In this document: positions 7,474 to 14,767 of the stretch, one piece after another | How the letters are laid out: every line of letters starts with the position of its first letter | Position numbering within the stretch: the first letter of the stretch is position 1 | From: Chrysiogenales bacterium | GTDB taxonomy: Bacteria; Acidobacteriota; Aminicenantia; UBA2199 | Length of the DNA: 17,814 nucleotides | Direction: 5' to 3' | Assembly: GCA_004525465.1 (NCBI GenBank) | Contig: SPCN01000011.1 | Location: 1-17,814, forward strand | The notes under the pieces: generated by a model | Told to the model about the DNA's origin: nothing | Databases searched by the model: none | The model's input: the letters and a program-made list of their open reading frames with translations, nothing else | Position numbers and translations under genes: made by a program

Positions 7474-8870
7474 AAAAGGTTTTTCTTTGCGGCATCGCTG
7501 GCACCGGCATGAGCGCCCTGGCCGGCCTTTTCAAACAGCAGGGCTATGAAGTGTACGGATCGGACAACCGCTTTTATCCGCCGGTGGACCGGATGCTCGC
7601 TGACCTCAATGTCACCTTGTTTCAAGGTTTTTCCGCCCAAAACATTCCCAGCAACGTCGATTTTTGCGTTATCGGCAACGTCATCAGCCGCGGCAATCCC
7701 GAAGCCGAACATATTCTCGATCATGGCCTGGAGTATTATTCGATGGCCGAAGCCCTGCAGCGGTTTTTCATCAAGGGCAAACGATCTATTGTGGTCGCCG
7801 GCAGCCACGGCAAGACCACCACGGCGACTTTCGTTGCCCATCTGCTGACCGTCGCCGGCCTGCGGCCCGGATTTTTTATCGGCGGCAAACCTGTTAATTT
7901 CGCCGCCAGCCATCAGTTGGCCGCCGGGGACTTTTTTGTCAGTGAAGGCGATGAATATGAAAGCGCATTTTTTGATCGCTCGGCCAAGTTCTTTAAATAC
8001 CGCCCCGATTTGCTGCTCATCACCGCTCTGGAGCATGATCATATCGATTTTTACCGGACCGCCGAATCCTATCTGCAGAGTTTTAAAAACCTGGTCAACC
8101 AGGTTCCGGGCCGGGGCCGGATCATTGTCAACGGCGATTACGAGATGGCCCGCCAGGCCGTCAGCAGCTCTTTCACCCCGGTCATTTTCTACGGCCGCGC
8201 CGGAGCGGATTATGAAATCAATGATGTGCGGCCGCAACGGGGCGGTTACGATTTCGGACTGGCGAGCGGCGGCCGCAGGCACAATTTTCATTCGCCCCTG
8301 CCCGGGCCCTACAACGTCTGGAATTTGACGGCTGGGATCATTCTCGCCCACGAGCTTGGCATTCCGCAAGCGACTCTGGCCAAAGCGTTGGCCACATTCG
8401 CCGGAGTCGAGCGGAGGTTATCGCTTCTGGGCCGTCTGCAGAACACGGTTTTCATCGAGGATTTCGCTCACCATCCCACGGCCGTCGCCCAGGTTCTTGG
8501 CGGCTTGCGGGACGCCTATCCGGGTCGGAGGATCGTAGTTTTATTCGAGCCGCGCTCCTGGAGTTTGCGGAGAAATTTTTTTCAGGGCCGGCTGGCTGAT
8601 GGTTTGGCATTGGCCGATGAGATCGTTATCAAGGAAATATATGAAAAGGAAAAAATTCCGGCGGCGGAGAGACTGGATATCGATGTCCTTCGATCCGAAC
8701 TTGAGGCCAAGGGAAAAAAAGTCCATGTTTTTGCCGATTATGAAGAGATTAAACGCTTTGTAAGCGACCTGGATTTTTCGCTTAAACAGGTTGTCATTTT
8801 GCTTTCCAACGGCGATGTAGGTGATTTTACAGCCTGGGTGAAAGGCCTGGACGGAATTGCTGAAAAATGA
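7467..8870 (+). CDS. mpl: UDP-N-acetylmuramate:L-Ala-gamma-D-Glu-meso-diaminopimelate ligase
   Basis: 467 residues of the Mur ligase family. Mpl attaches recycled murein tripeptide to UDP-MurNAc, bypassing MurC, MurD and MurE. The N-terminal Rossmann motif is GIAGTGMSALAGLF, followed by the Mpl-type SDNRFYPPVDRML (MurC has a different segment here). The ATP loop is GSHGKTTT (Lys116). The middle domain has SEGDEYESAFFD and ALEHDHIDFY; the C-terminal domain has the GVERRLSLLG, DFAHHPTAV and FEPRSWSLRR blocks. The Walker loop, Glu/His metal ligands and C-terminal Arg are intact. The product of the upstream ldcA is its substrate. It overlaps ldcA by 7 nt and the next gene by 4 nt (ATGA). MurC is the alternative, but the YPP segment and the ldcA neighbour favour Mpl. 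Confidence 0.92.
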   Translation: MVKKVFLCGIAGTGMSALAGLFKQQGYEVYGSDNRFYPPVDRMLADLNVTLFQGFSAQNIPSNVDFCVIGNVISRGNPEAEHILDHGLEYYSMAEALQRFFIKGKRSIVVAGSHGKTTTATFVAHLLTVAGLRPGFFIGGKPVNFAASHQLAAGDFFVSEGDEYESAFFDRSAKFFKYRPDLLLITALEHDHIDFYRTAESYLQSFKNLVNQVPGRGRIIVNGDYEMARQAVSSSFTPVIFYGRAGADYEINDVRPQRGGYDFGLASGGRRHNFHSPLPGPYNVWNLTAGIILAHELGIPQATLAKALATFAGVERRLSLLGRLQNTVFIEDFAHHPTAVAQVLGGLRDAYPGRRIVVLFEPRSWSLRRNFFQGRLADGLALADEIVIKEIYEKEKIPAAERLDIDVLRSELEAKGKKVHVFADYEEIKRFVSDLDFSLKQVVILLSNGDVGDFTAWVKGLDGIAEK

Positions 8871-10216
8871 ATCTGAAAATGCGCCATTATACCAAAAAGA
8901 ACAGCGCTCCATGCCATTTCATGCTCTTTTTGTGCCTGATCGCAGCCAGTTCATGTTTCCGAATCGAAAGAAGTGTGAGCATCGTGCCGATCGGGGCTGT
9001 AGGCCCGATAACGAATGCCACCAGCGTCATTTTTCCCGATTTCCGCCAGGCTTTCGCGAATCTCGATTTCAGCGGGATCGGCGGCAATGAACTGGACGCC
9101 GATGCGCTTGCCCTGGTGCGGGGGATGCGCTTGGTCATGGCCGGAGACATGGCTGGCGCCGAATTCATTTTCCGAAAAACAGCCCTCACTGCCGCCACTG
9201 CCTGGTCGAAATTGATCGCCAGCGAAATCCTGGTCCAGATTTTCTATTATCAGTCGGAATGGAAGAATCTTCATGAAATGTTCGCGCCTGTTCCCGGAGC
9301 GGATCATGCTGCTGATAAAAGCGATCTGTCATTCTTGGAGTTGAGCGAGACCAAGGCCGAATATTACCGTTTCCCGGATCTTCCCGTAATTCTTCCCCTG
9401 GAATTGAGCAATTCGGGTACGCCCATAATCCGGATCCAGATCAACGGCAAATGGGAAAAATTTTGGCTGGATACCGGGTCGGGTTTTACGGTGCTGTCTT
9501 CCGACCTGGCCGGCAAATTGAGGATCTCCCCACTGACAAGAGCCAGGACACATGTAATCACCGGTACCAACAAACGGGTAGCCGCCCAGTTGACGGTCAT
9601 CGAAAAAATCCGTATTGGCGGCATCGAGATCACCCAGCACCCGGCCATGATCGTGCAGAAAAAAGATCTTTTTTTTAAAATCCCCGGTCAATTTAAAAGC
9701 AGAAAAATTACCAAGGTCACCGGGGTCACAGGAATTCTAGGGATAAATGCAATTAAAAATCTGTCCTTACGCATTGATTACCGGAAGCGACAGATCATCT
9801 TGGCCCGGCCTGACAAAAAAGTTGGCGGCGAACGAAATTTATTTTGGATGGGATATCCGATCCTTGTTTGTCGGAGCCTTAACGGGGTTCGCCTCCATTT
9901 CGGGGTGGACACTGGGGCCAAGCGTTCGCTGATTTCCCCGAACCTTTTCACCAAGATCAGGACAAAAGGTACCTACCGTATCCGCTTGAAGGTATGGGGG
10001 GCCGGGGGCGAAATGAAAATCAAAACCCAGGTTCTGCCCGACCTGAAAATATTGGCTGCCGGCTATTTGGTTGGGTTCAGGGATATCGTCGCCCTGCCTC
10101 TGGACCAGTTCGGATTCGTCAAATTGGATGGTATATTGGGTTGTGATTTCCTTTTGGGCTGCGGCAGTCTGGTTTTGAACCTTTCAGAAGGGGTTTTCTC
10201 CATTGGCAATGCATAG
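8867..10216 (+). CDS. Exported protein with two retropepsin-like aspartic protease domains
   Basis: 449 residues. A basic n-region and a hydrophobic run (FMLFLCLIAA) end in SSC, a possible though imperfect lipobox, so it is probably an outer-facing lipoprotein. Residues about 60-160 look helical and TPR-like. Two aspartic protease modules follow. Module one has WLDTGSGFTVLSS (Asp202) and GILGINAI with a following SLRIDY strand; module two has GVDTGAKRSLIS (Asp348) and GILGCDFL. Each carries the DTG catalytic triplet and the ILG hydrophobic-glycine motif expected of a retroviral-type subunit, so one chain could fold as a pseudo-dimer. Single-domain bacterial relatives are usually annotated as aspartyl protease family proteins. 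It is the last gene of the six-gene run, coupled to mpl by an ATGA overlap. The substrate is unknown; a link to envelope or murein turnover is inferred from position only. Confidence 0.85.
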   Translation: MNLKMRHYTKKNSAPCHFMLFLCLIAASSCFRIERSVSIVPIGAVGPITNATSVIFPDFRQAFANLDFSGIGGNELDADALALVRGMRLVMAGDMAGAEFIFRKTALTAATAWSKLIASEILVQIFYYQSEWKNLHEMFAPVPGADHAADKSDLSFLELSETKAEYYRFPDLPVILPLELSNSGTPIIRIQINGKWEKFWLDTGSGFTVLSSDLAGKLRISPLTRARTHVITGTNKRVAAQLTVIEKIRIGGIEITQHPAMIVQKKDLFFKIPGQFKSRKITKVTGVTGILGINAIKNLSLRIDYRKRQIILARPDKKVGGERNLFWMGYPILVCRSLNGVRLHFGVDTGAKRSLISPNLFTKIRTKGTYRIRLKVWGAGGEMKIKTQVLPDLKILAAGYLVGFRDIVALPLDQFGFVKLDGILGCDFLLGCGSLVLNLSEGVFSIGNA

Positions 10217-10341
10217 TTTAGCACGCTCGACCACCGGCTCGCTTTCAACCCCGTTTTTGCCCAGGCGGTTGGGAAGTGCTGCGGATTGGCAACGCCGGCA
10301 AATGAGATCCGCTAGACAGCGTCTGATTGTTTTTGGAATGA

Positions 10342-10370
10342 TTGACACAAAAATACAAAATCGATAAAAT
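10342..10370 (+). promoter_or_regulatory. Sigma-70-type promoter upstream of ilvE
   Basis: A perfect -35 hexamer TTGACA (10342-10347) is followed by a 17-nt spacer and TAAAAT (10365-10370). Transcription should start near 10377, about 24 nt before the ilvE ATG. It separates ilvE from the preceding operon. Confidence 0.8.
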
Positions 10371-10386
10371 GGATTACCAGCAAGCC

Positions 10387-10393
10387 AAGGAGG
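10387..10393 (+). promoter_or_regulatory. Strong Shine-Dalgarno site of ilvE
   Basis: AAGGAGG lies 7 nt before the ATG at 10401, near-perfect complementarity to the 16S rRNA tail, and fixes the start. Confidence 0.8.
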
Positions 10394-10400
10394 TTAGCTC

Positions 10401-11471
10401 ATGACAATTTCCCGGGAATTAACCGCTAAGGAAAAATTGAAACCGCTTTTTGATGATCCACTGAAACTGCTGTTCGGACGCATTTTTACCGATCACATGT
10501 TCAGCATGGTCCATTACGGTGCCGGTTGGCAAAATCCCAGCATTAAGCCATTTCAGCCATTGGTTTTGTCGCCTGCGGCCAATGTCTTCCACTACAGCCA
10601 GGAAGTTTTCGAAGGCCAGAAGGCCTATAAATCAAAAAAAAACGAAATTCTTTTATTCAGGCCCCGGGAAAACGCCCGGCGCCTGAACCGTTCGCTCCAG
10701 CGCCTATGCATGCCCGAAATTCCTGAGGAACTGTTTCTGGAAGCCGAATGCGAATTGCTCAAACTCGAGGAACGCTGGATCCCAACCCAGAAAGGGGCAA
10801 GCCTGTACATCCGGCCGACCGTGATCGGCACCGAAGCCGCGCTGGGGGTCAAGGCATCCAGCGAGTATCTTTTTTTTATCATCCTATCCCCGGTGGGGCC
10901 ATATTTCAAGGAGGGCTTCAATCCCATCAGTCTATGGGTTTCCGATACCTATTCCCGTGCCGGCAACGGCGGGACCGGTGAAGCCAAGACCGGCGGCAAC
11001 TATGCCGGCAGCCTGCTGGCTACCCGTGAAGCCACTCAAAAAGGCTACAGCCAGGTCCTCTGGCTCGATGCCGGCGAACACCGTTTTGTCGAGGAAGTCG
11101 GGGCCATGAATATTTTCTTTGTCATCGACGGCAAACTGGTCACCCCGGAGCTGGGCGGGACCATCTTGCATGGTATTACCCGCAAGTCGGTGCTGGAATT
11201 GGCTCCCGAACTCGGTCTCGCGGTTGAAGAACGGCGTATTGCCATTGAAGAAGTGATCACCAGCATCCAATCCGGGAAATTGACTGAAATTTTCGGCGCC
11301 GGCACGGCCGCGGTCATCAGCCCGGTGGGCAAGATTGCTTTCCAGGGGCATGAACACGTGGTCAACGGCAACCAGACCGGGCCCTGGGCGCAAAAACTCT
11401 TTTCCACCCTGACCGGGATCCAATACGGTGAAATCGAAGACAAGCACGGTTGGGTCTACAAAGTGAATTAA
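10401..11471 (+). CDS. ilvE: Branched-chain amino acid aminotransferase
   Basis: 356 residues, PLP fold type IV. It transfers the amino group between glutamate and the 2-oxo acids of Leu, Ile and Val. The length and blocks match the longer (BCAT, eukaryote-like) subgroup rather than the roughly 310-residue E. coli type: ANVFHYSQEVFEGQKAY, LYIRPTVIG, and the PLP lysine block GEAKTGGNYAGSL with Lys196. These are followed by FVEEVGAMNIFFV, LGGTILHGITR and EIFGAGTAAVISPVG. Promoter and ribosome-binding site are both strong. The next gene starts 10 nt after the stop and may be read through, but no metabolic link to it is apparent. Confidence 0.95.
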   Translation: MTISRELTAKEKLKPLFDDPLKLLFGRIFTDHMFSMVHYGAGWQNPSIKPFQPLVLSPAANVFHYSQEVFEGQKAYKSKKNEILLFRPRENARRLNRSLQRLCMPEIPEELFLEAECELLKLEERWIPTQKGASLYIRPTVIGTEAALGVKASSEYLFFIILSPVGPYFKEGFNPISLWVSDTYSRAGNGGTGEAKTGGNYAGSLLATREATQKGYSQVLWLDAGEHRFVEEVGAMNIFFVIDGKLVTPELGGTILHGITRKSVLELAPELGLAVEERRIAIEEVITSIQSGKLTEIFGAGTAAVISPVGKIAFQGHEHVVNGNQTGPWAQKLFSTLTGIQYGEIEDKHGWVYKVN

Positions 11472-11481
11472 TTAGCGCGGC

Positions 11482-12216
11482 ATGAAGATATTGGGCATGT
11501 TGCAGCCCGGAGCCGGAATAGGCGTTTTTATTGTGGCTGTGTCACTCATTTTGCCTCAGCCGTTTTTGTTGGGCGGTGATTTTGCCAGGGGAGAGATCAT
11601 CGACCCGGTCATCTGCGAGCATGATATTAATCAGAGTTATGCGCTGTATCTGCCGACAGCTTACCAGCCCGGGCGCCGCTGGCCGGTCATGTATTGCTTC
11701 GATCCCGGCGGCAAAGGATCCATACCTGTTGGCCTTTTCAAAGAAGGGGCTGAGAAATACGGCTGTATTCTGGTGGGCTCCAACAATTCCAGGAACGGCC
11801 CCTGGGAGATTATCCTGCAGGCCTCGCGGGCGATCTGGCGCGATACGCATGCCCGTCTGGCCATCGACGGTCAAAGGATTTATTCGGCCGGTTTTTCCGG
11901 CGGAGCCCGGGCGGCGTGCGGATTGGGTAAAATGCTGTCCATCAAACTTAGTGGTGTGATCGCCTGCGGCGGTGGCCTGCCCGCCTGGCTCGAGCCCAGG
12001 GACATCGTGGACGTCTCCTGGTTCGGCACCGTTGGGCTTCATGATTTCAATTATCAGGAAATGCAGGAACTGGAATTCAGATTGCGCCGGCAGGGTTCCC
12101 CATGCCTCCTGCGTATTTTTCAGGGTCGTCACAGCTGGCCGCCGTTGAAACTGGCGCTGGAGGGGATAGCCTGGCTGTACGAACAGGCCGCTGATCCAGG
12201 CGTGGATCCCCGCTAG
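11482..12216 (+). CDS. Exported alpha/beta hydrolase, esterase/dienelactone-hydrolase-like
   Basis: 244 residues. The N-terminus is hydrophobic (residues about 10-31) and looks like a signal peptide, so the enzyme is probably periplasmic or secreted. The fold is alpha/beta hydrolase: strand and oxyanion region PVMYCFDPGGKG, nucleophile elbow GFSGG (Ser139), probable acid Asp188 in GLHDFNY, and base His217 in GRHSWPP. The triad is complete and correctly ordered. The likeness is to PHB-depolymerase/feruloyl-esterase-type carboxylic ester hydrolases, but the substrate cannot be assigned. It starts 10 nt after ilvE without a clear ribosome-binding site, suggesting weak or coupled translation. Confidence 0.75.
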   Translation: MKILGMLQPGAGIGVFIVAVSLILPQPFLLGGDFARGEIIDPVICEHDINQSYALYLPTAYQPGRRWPVMYCFDPGGKGSIPVGLFKEGAEKYGCILVGSNNSRNGPWEIILQASRAIWRDTHARLAIDGQRIYSAGFSGGARAACGLGKMLSIKLSGVIACGGGLPAWLEPRDIVDVSWFGTVGLHDFNYQEMQELEFRLRRQGSPCLLRIFQGRHSWPPLKLALEGIAWLYEQAADPGVDPR

Positions 12217-12285
12217 CGAGATTTCATTCATCCCATATCTTATCTGGTTTGCTTGTCAATCCTGCCCATTGTGCTGGAATTTAGA

Positions 12286-12314
12286 TTGAATAAATATTTT
12301 TGTTCACGTATATT
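12286..12314 (+). promoter_or_regulatory. Sigma-70-type promoter before the protease-inhibitor gene
   Basis: TTGAAT (12286-12291), a 17-nt AT-rich spacer and TATATT (12309-12314). The predicted start near 12321 lies about 26 nt before the ATG at 12347. It falls in the 130-nt gap after the hydrolase gene. Confidence 0.65.
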
Positions 12315-12346
12315 CTCAATCAGAATGAAGTGAAGGACTCAAGGCA

Positions 12347-12760
12347 ATGAACAGATATCTTGTCAAGATCGGAATTTTCATGCTCACGGGAGTGTACTGG
12401 ACGATTTTGTTCTGTGCAGGAACCGAGGAGGAGCGTATGACTGTTTTTCCCATGTCTGACAAAGAGGAAACCTGCGTCCAGGTTCAGACCGGACAAAAAT
12501 TCTCGCTGAAGTTCGTCACCAGTCCGGGAACGGGCTATGGTTGGGAGTTGGCCGCGCCCCTTGATGAAAAAATGATAGTTATTGTTGAAACCAGAAATGA
12601 AGAGGCGAACAGCGGCCTGCTAGGGGCCAGCGAATATGAGATCTGGATATGCAGGGCTTTGGCCGCCGGCTGCACCGAAATAACCCTGAAATATGTCAGG
12701 CCCTGGGAAAAGGAAGCAGCTCCGGTAAAAACGCACAGTTACAAGGTGCAAATCCACTGA
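12347..12760 (+). CDS. Chagasin-family (I42) cysteine protease inhibitor, exported
   Basis: 137 residues. The N-terminal hydrophobic run (residues about 8-24) is a likely signal sequence; Cys23 is preceded by Phe, so a lipoprotein site is doubtful. The mature part of about 110 residues shows the three inhibitor loops of the chagasin fold in order: SPGTGYGW (residues 59-66, variant of the NPTTGY loop), GLLG (90-93), and RPW (118-120). These loops block the active site of papain-family cysteine proteases. An internal ATG at 12437 follows a GAGGAG sequence but would remove the export signal. It lies 24 nt before the AhpD-like gene under a shared promoter. No papain-like target protease is visible in the window. 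Confidence 0.85.
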   Translation: MNRYLVKIGIFMLTGVYWTILFCAGTEEERMTVFPMSDKEETCVQVQTGQKFSLKFVTSPGTGYGWELAAPLDEKMIVIVETRNEEANSGLLGASEYEIWICRALAAGCTEITLKYVRPWEKEAAPVKTHSYKVQIH

Positions 12761-12784
12761 GCCGGCAAAAAGGGAGTCAGGCCA

Positions 12785-13126
12785 ATGAAAAAATACGATG
12801 AATTCACCCGCTTCCGCCAGCAACTGAATGATAAAATACTGGAACAGGGCAATTTGGGCATCAAGCGGTTTTTTGCCTTGGACGAGCAGGCGTATCAACC
12901 AGGCGTTCTCGACGGCAAAACCAAGGAACTGATCGGTTTGGCTTCCTCACTGGTCCTGCGCTGCGACGACTGCATATCCTATCATCTCATCCAGTCCTGC
13001 GAAAAGGGCGCCAGCCGCGCCGAACTTTTCGAAACTTTCAACATAGCCCTGATCGTCGGAGGTTCTATTGTGATCCCGCACCTGCGCCGAGCAGTAGATT
13101 TCCTGGAAGAACTCGAAAAACGCTGA
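12785..13126 (+). CDS. AhpD-like / carboxymuconolactone decarboxylase family protein
   Basis: 113 residues, all-helical, with the AhpD signature CDDCISYH (Cys60, Cys63, His67), preceded by KELIGLASSLVLR and followed by GASRAELFETFNIALIVGG. In AhpD the two cysteines form the redox pair that passes electrons to a peroxiredoxin; many small family members of unknown substrate share the motif. It is single-domain and cytoplasmic. The ribosome-binding site is GGGAG around 12770-12775. It is probably co-transcribed with the upstream inhibitor gene, with no obvious functional tie. Electron donor and substrate are unknown. Confidence 0.88.
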   Translation: MKKYDEFTRFRQQLNDKILEQGNLGIKRFFALDEQAYQPGVLDGKTKELIGLASSLVLRCDDCISYHLIQSCEKGASRAELFETFNIALIVGGSIVIPHLRRAVDFLEELEKR

Positions 13127-13196
13127 AAAATAACCTCGATTTCTCTCTGGGATAGCGCAGCTCAGATCAATACTGCCTGCCTGGAATTCGGATATG

Positions 13197-13514
13197 TCAG
13201 TACATTTCGCAGACCAGGGACTGGTATTCGGGTTTCTGGTAATTCAGCAATTGCACGCCCATGCCGCCAGTATACACATAAGATTGTGGATCGCTGTCTT
13301 TTTTGCTCCAGCGGATGAATCCGGCCAGAATGATCCTCTGATTTTTATCGTCAATTTCTATATTGATACCTTGGCCGGGAGGGCAGGGGTGCAGGGTCTT
13401 GATGAAAATTCCTCGTCGTGACATGTCCCCGGTGACTGAATGGAAGGAGGTTCCATCGTAATAGAATCGAACCGGCAGCTTTTTTTTGATCCTGTTGTCT
13501 CTTCTTTTTTCCAT
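13197..13514 (-). CDS. PilZ-domain protein, probable c-di-GMP receptor
   Basis: 105 residues, a lone PilZ domain. The c-di-GMP-binding motifs are present: RxxxR as R4..R8 in KRRDNR, and DxSxxG as D30-M-S32-R-R-G35. They are followed by the beta-barrel strands GIFIKT, INIEID and GGMGVQLL. I chose the ATG at 13514 (MEKRRDNR) because a GGAG ribosome-binding site (13521-13524) lies 6 nt before it. A longer reading to 13553 would add 13 residues and lacks such a site. It is transcribed convergently with the AhpD-like gene, with 70 nt between the two stops and no terminator hairpin that I can find there. The output partner (motility, exopolysaccharide or other) is not in the window. Confidence 0.88.
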   Translation of the reverse strand: MEKRRDNRIKKKLPVRFYYDGTSFHSVTGDMSRRGIFIKTLHPCPPGQGINIEIDDKNQRIILAGFIRWSKKDSDPQSYVYTGGMGVQLLNYQKPEYQSLVCEMY

Positions 13515-13538
13515 ACATCTCTCCAAAAACGAATAATA

Positions 13539-13569
13539 AATATATGCTCTCAAATTCCATAAATGTCAA
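13539..13569 (-). promoter_or_regulatory. Candidate promoter of the PilZ gene
   Basis: On the - strand a perfect TTGACA (13564-13569) is followed by TATATT (13539-13544) with a 19-nt spacer; shifted -10 readings (CATATA at 17 nt) are also possible. The surrounding DNA is AT-rich. The long spacer lowers confidence. Confidence 0.5.
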
Positions 13570-13593
13570 TTTTATTTGTTGATTTTCTGGCTG

Positions 13594-14355
13594 TTAGGGT
13601 GATTTTGTTTTCCGGCACAGCCCGCTGAATTCGCAATACCGGCAAAAGGGATTTTCATTGGCATAGAAGACGCCGCCATTGATGTTCTCCACGACGTGTC
13701 CGATCAGTTGGAGTAATTTTTCCACGGCGTCGGGTGCGGGAACAATAGAAAAGGTCTGGTGTCTGACGTTAGCGGCGTTTTTTGCGTAGAGGACTTCATA
13801 TTTCAAGCAAGCTTGAACCGGGCCGAAACTGCGGTCGAATAGGTATTTGTATATGACCATCTGTGACGAATTCCGGGCTTTGCTTGGTGACCATTTGCTG
13901 GTGGTTGTCTTGAAATCGGTTATGCTGAAGTCTTCTTCGACCAGATCGATAACCCCTTTCAAAACAACGTCGATCCCGGGAATTTCAACGCTCAATTCCT
14001 TTTCAACCATCAAGGGCTTGACGGCGGGAGCGATGTGGCGCATGAAGTATTGCAAAAACGCCTGACCCCTTTCTTTGGTTTCCCGGCGCGGGGTCTGCCA
14101 TTTGATCTCTCTTTCCTGGCAGGCTGCGTCGAAAGCAGTGCTGAAAACAGCTGCGGCGCTATCATCATCAAGGGGAGTTCCGTTTATTTTCAGAGTGAAG
14201 TATTTTTCGATGGCCGCGTGAAACATTTCGCCCAGGAACACTTTTTCGTTGATGGGGGGCTTGATGCCCTCGACATATGCATAATAATATTTTTGCGGGC
14301 ATTCTTTATAGGTTCTGATTTGGCTATGAGAAATATAGCCGCGGGGAAGGGGCAT
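13594..14355 (-). CDS. Stand-alone PD-(D/E)XK nuclease of the Cas4/RecB type with Fe-S cysteines
   Basis: 253 residues. The Cas4/AddB-like Fe-S signature is complete: Cys19 (KECPQKYYY) near the N-terminus and Cys238, Cys241, Cys247 (CRYCEFSGLC) at the C-terminus. The nuclease core has GEMFHAAIEKY (His46), LKGVIDLV (Asp137), ITDFKTTTS (Asp147 and Lys149) and QMVIYKYL (Gln165, Tyr169), which is the RecB nuclease motif order. All catalytic residues are present. It starts 9 nt after the rpsT stop and is probably read from the rpsT promoter. No helicase, cas1/cas2 or CRISPR repeats are nearby, so it is not a Cas4 in context. A role in DNA repair or end processing is the likely alternative but is inferred from family only. 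Confidence 0.88.
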   Translation of the reverse strand: MPLPRGYISHSQIRTYKECPQKYYYAYVEGIKPPINEKVFLGEMFHAAIEKYFTLKINGTPLDDDSAAAVFSTAFDAACQEREIKWQTPRRETKERGQAFLQYFMRHIAPAVKPLMVEKELSVEIPGIDVVLKGVIDLVEEDFSITDFKTTTSKWSPSKARNSSQMVIYKYLFDRSFGPVQACLKYEVLYAKNAANVRHQTFSIVPAPDAVEKLLQLIGHVVENINGGVFYANENPFCRYCEFSGLCRKTKSP

Positions 14356-14364
14356 GGGAAATGA

Positions 14365-14631
14365 CTATTTTTCGCTGCTTTTTATCAGGGCGTGGAGGCG
14401 GGATTTGTAGCGCGACCCGGTATTTTTGTGAATAGTGCCTTTGCGCATGGTCGTGTCGATGATAGAGAGGGTTCCGGGAAGCAGCTTGATGGCTTCCTCT
14501 CTCTCACCGCCGCTGATTTTTCTTTTCAGGGTCTTGATTTTATTTTTCATTTTAGACCGGTTGATGCGGTTGACCATTCTCTTCTTTTCATCCTGTTTGT
14601 GCTTTTTGACGGCTGATTCATGATTTGCCAT
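14365..14631 (-). CDS. rpsT: 30S ribosomal protein S20
   Basis: 88 residues. It has the S20 start MANHESAVKKHKQDEKKR and a strongly basic helical body (RINRSKMKNKIKTLKRKI), ending in the family HKNTGSRYKSRLHALIK block. It binds 16S rRNA early in small-subunit assembly. The ATG at 14631 is set by homology and by the GGAGGA site at 14638-14643; the frame is open further upstream, but that part overlaps the promoter. It is the first gene of a two-gene unit with the nuclease. Confidence 0.96.
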   Translation of the reverse strand: MANHESAVKKHKQDEKKRMVNRINRSKMKNKIKTLKRKISGGEREEAIKLLPGTLSIIDTTMRKGTIHKNTGSRYKSRLHALIKSSEK

Positions 14632-14637
14632 TTGCAA

Positions 14638-14643
14638 TCCTCC
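14638..14643 (-). promoter_or_regulatory. Shine-Dalgarno site that fixes the rpsT start
   Basis: GGAGGA on the - strand, 6 nt before the ATG at 14631. It excludes the longer upstream in-frame start. Confidence 0.75.
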
Positions 14644-14656
14644 AGAATTAATGTCC

Positions 14657-14685
14657 ATCATACACAATAATCGTCCGGCTGTCAA
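14657..14685 (-). promoter_or_regulatory. Near-consensus sigma-70 promoter of rpsT
   Basis: On the - strand TTGACA (14680-14685), a 17-nt spacer and TATGAT (14657-14662). Predicted transcription start is near 14650, giving a short leader of about 20 nt. It is one of the two strongest promoters in the window, as expected for a ribosomal protein gene. Confidence 0.85.
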
Positions 14686-14740
14686 CTCCACTCTCATTGT
14701 TTACTTTACCTTCAGCCAAAACGAGAATCTGAGAGTTTCA

Positions 14741-14761
14741 CGCATCACAATCTGTGATCGC
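14741..14761 (-). other. Short inverted repeat just past larE
   Basis: ATCACA (14744-14749), a 3-nt loop and TGTGAT (14753-14758), extended by CGC/GCG with one bulged base. It starts a few bases beyond the larE stop and could end or stabilise the pfkA-tmk-larE transcript. No T-run follows on the - strand, so it is not a standard intrinsic terminator. Confidence 0.35.
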
Positions 14762-14767
14762 GGGGAG

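Noticed and set aside
10264..10336. Possible terminator after the retropepsin gene (GGCGGTTG with CAACGCC, and AGAC/GTCT before a T-run)
   Set aside because: The first stem has a bulge and an 18-nt loop; the second has only 4 bp and the T-run is offset. Neither is convincing as an intrinsic terminator.
13594..14355. Cas4 as part of a CRISPR-Cas locus
   Set aside because: No repeats with regular spacing and no cas1, cas2 or effector genes are visible; the gene lies behind rpsT.
14744..14758. Possible CRP-like site from the TCACA...TGTGA arms
   Set aside because: The half-sites are in the reverse order and the spacing is 3 nt, not the TGTGA-N6-TCACA arrangement of CRP sites. Better read as a small hairpin.
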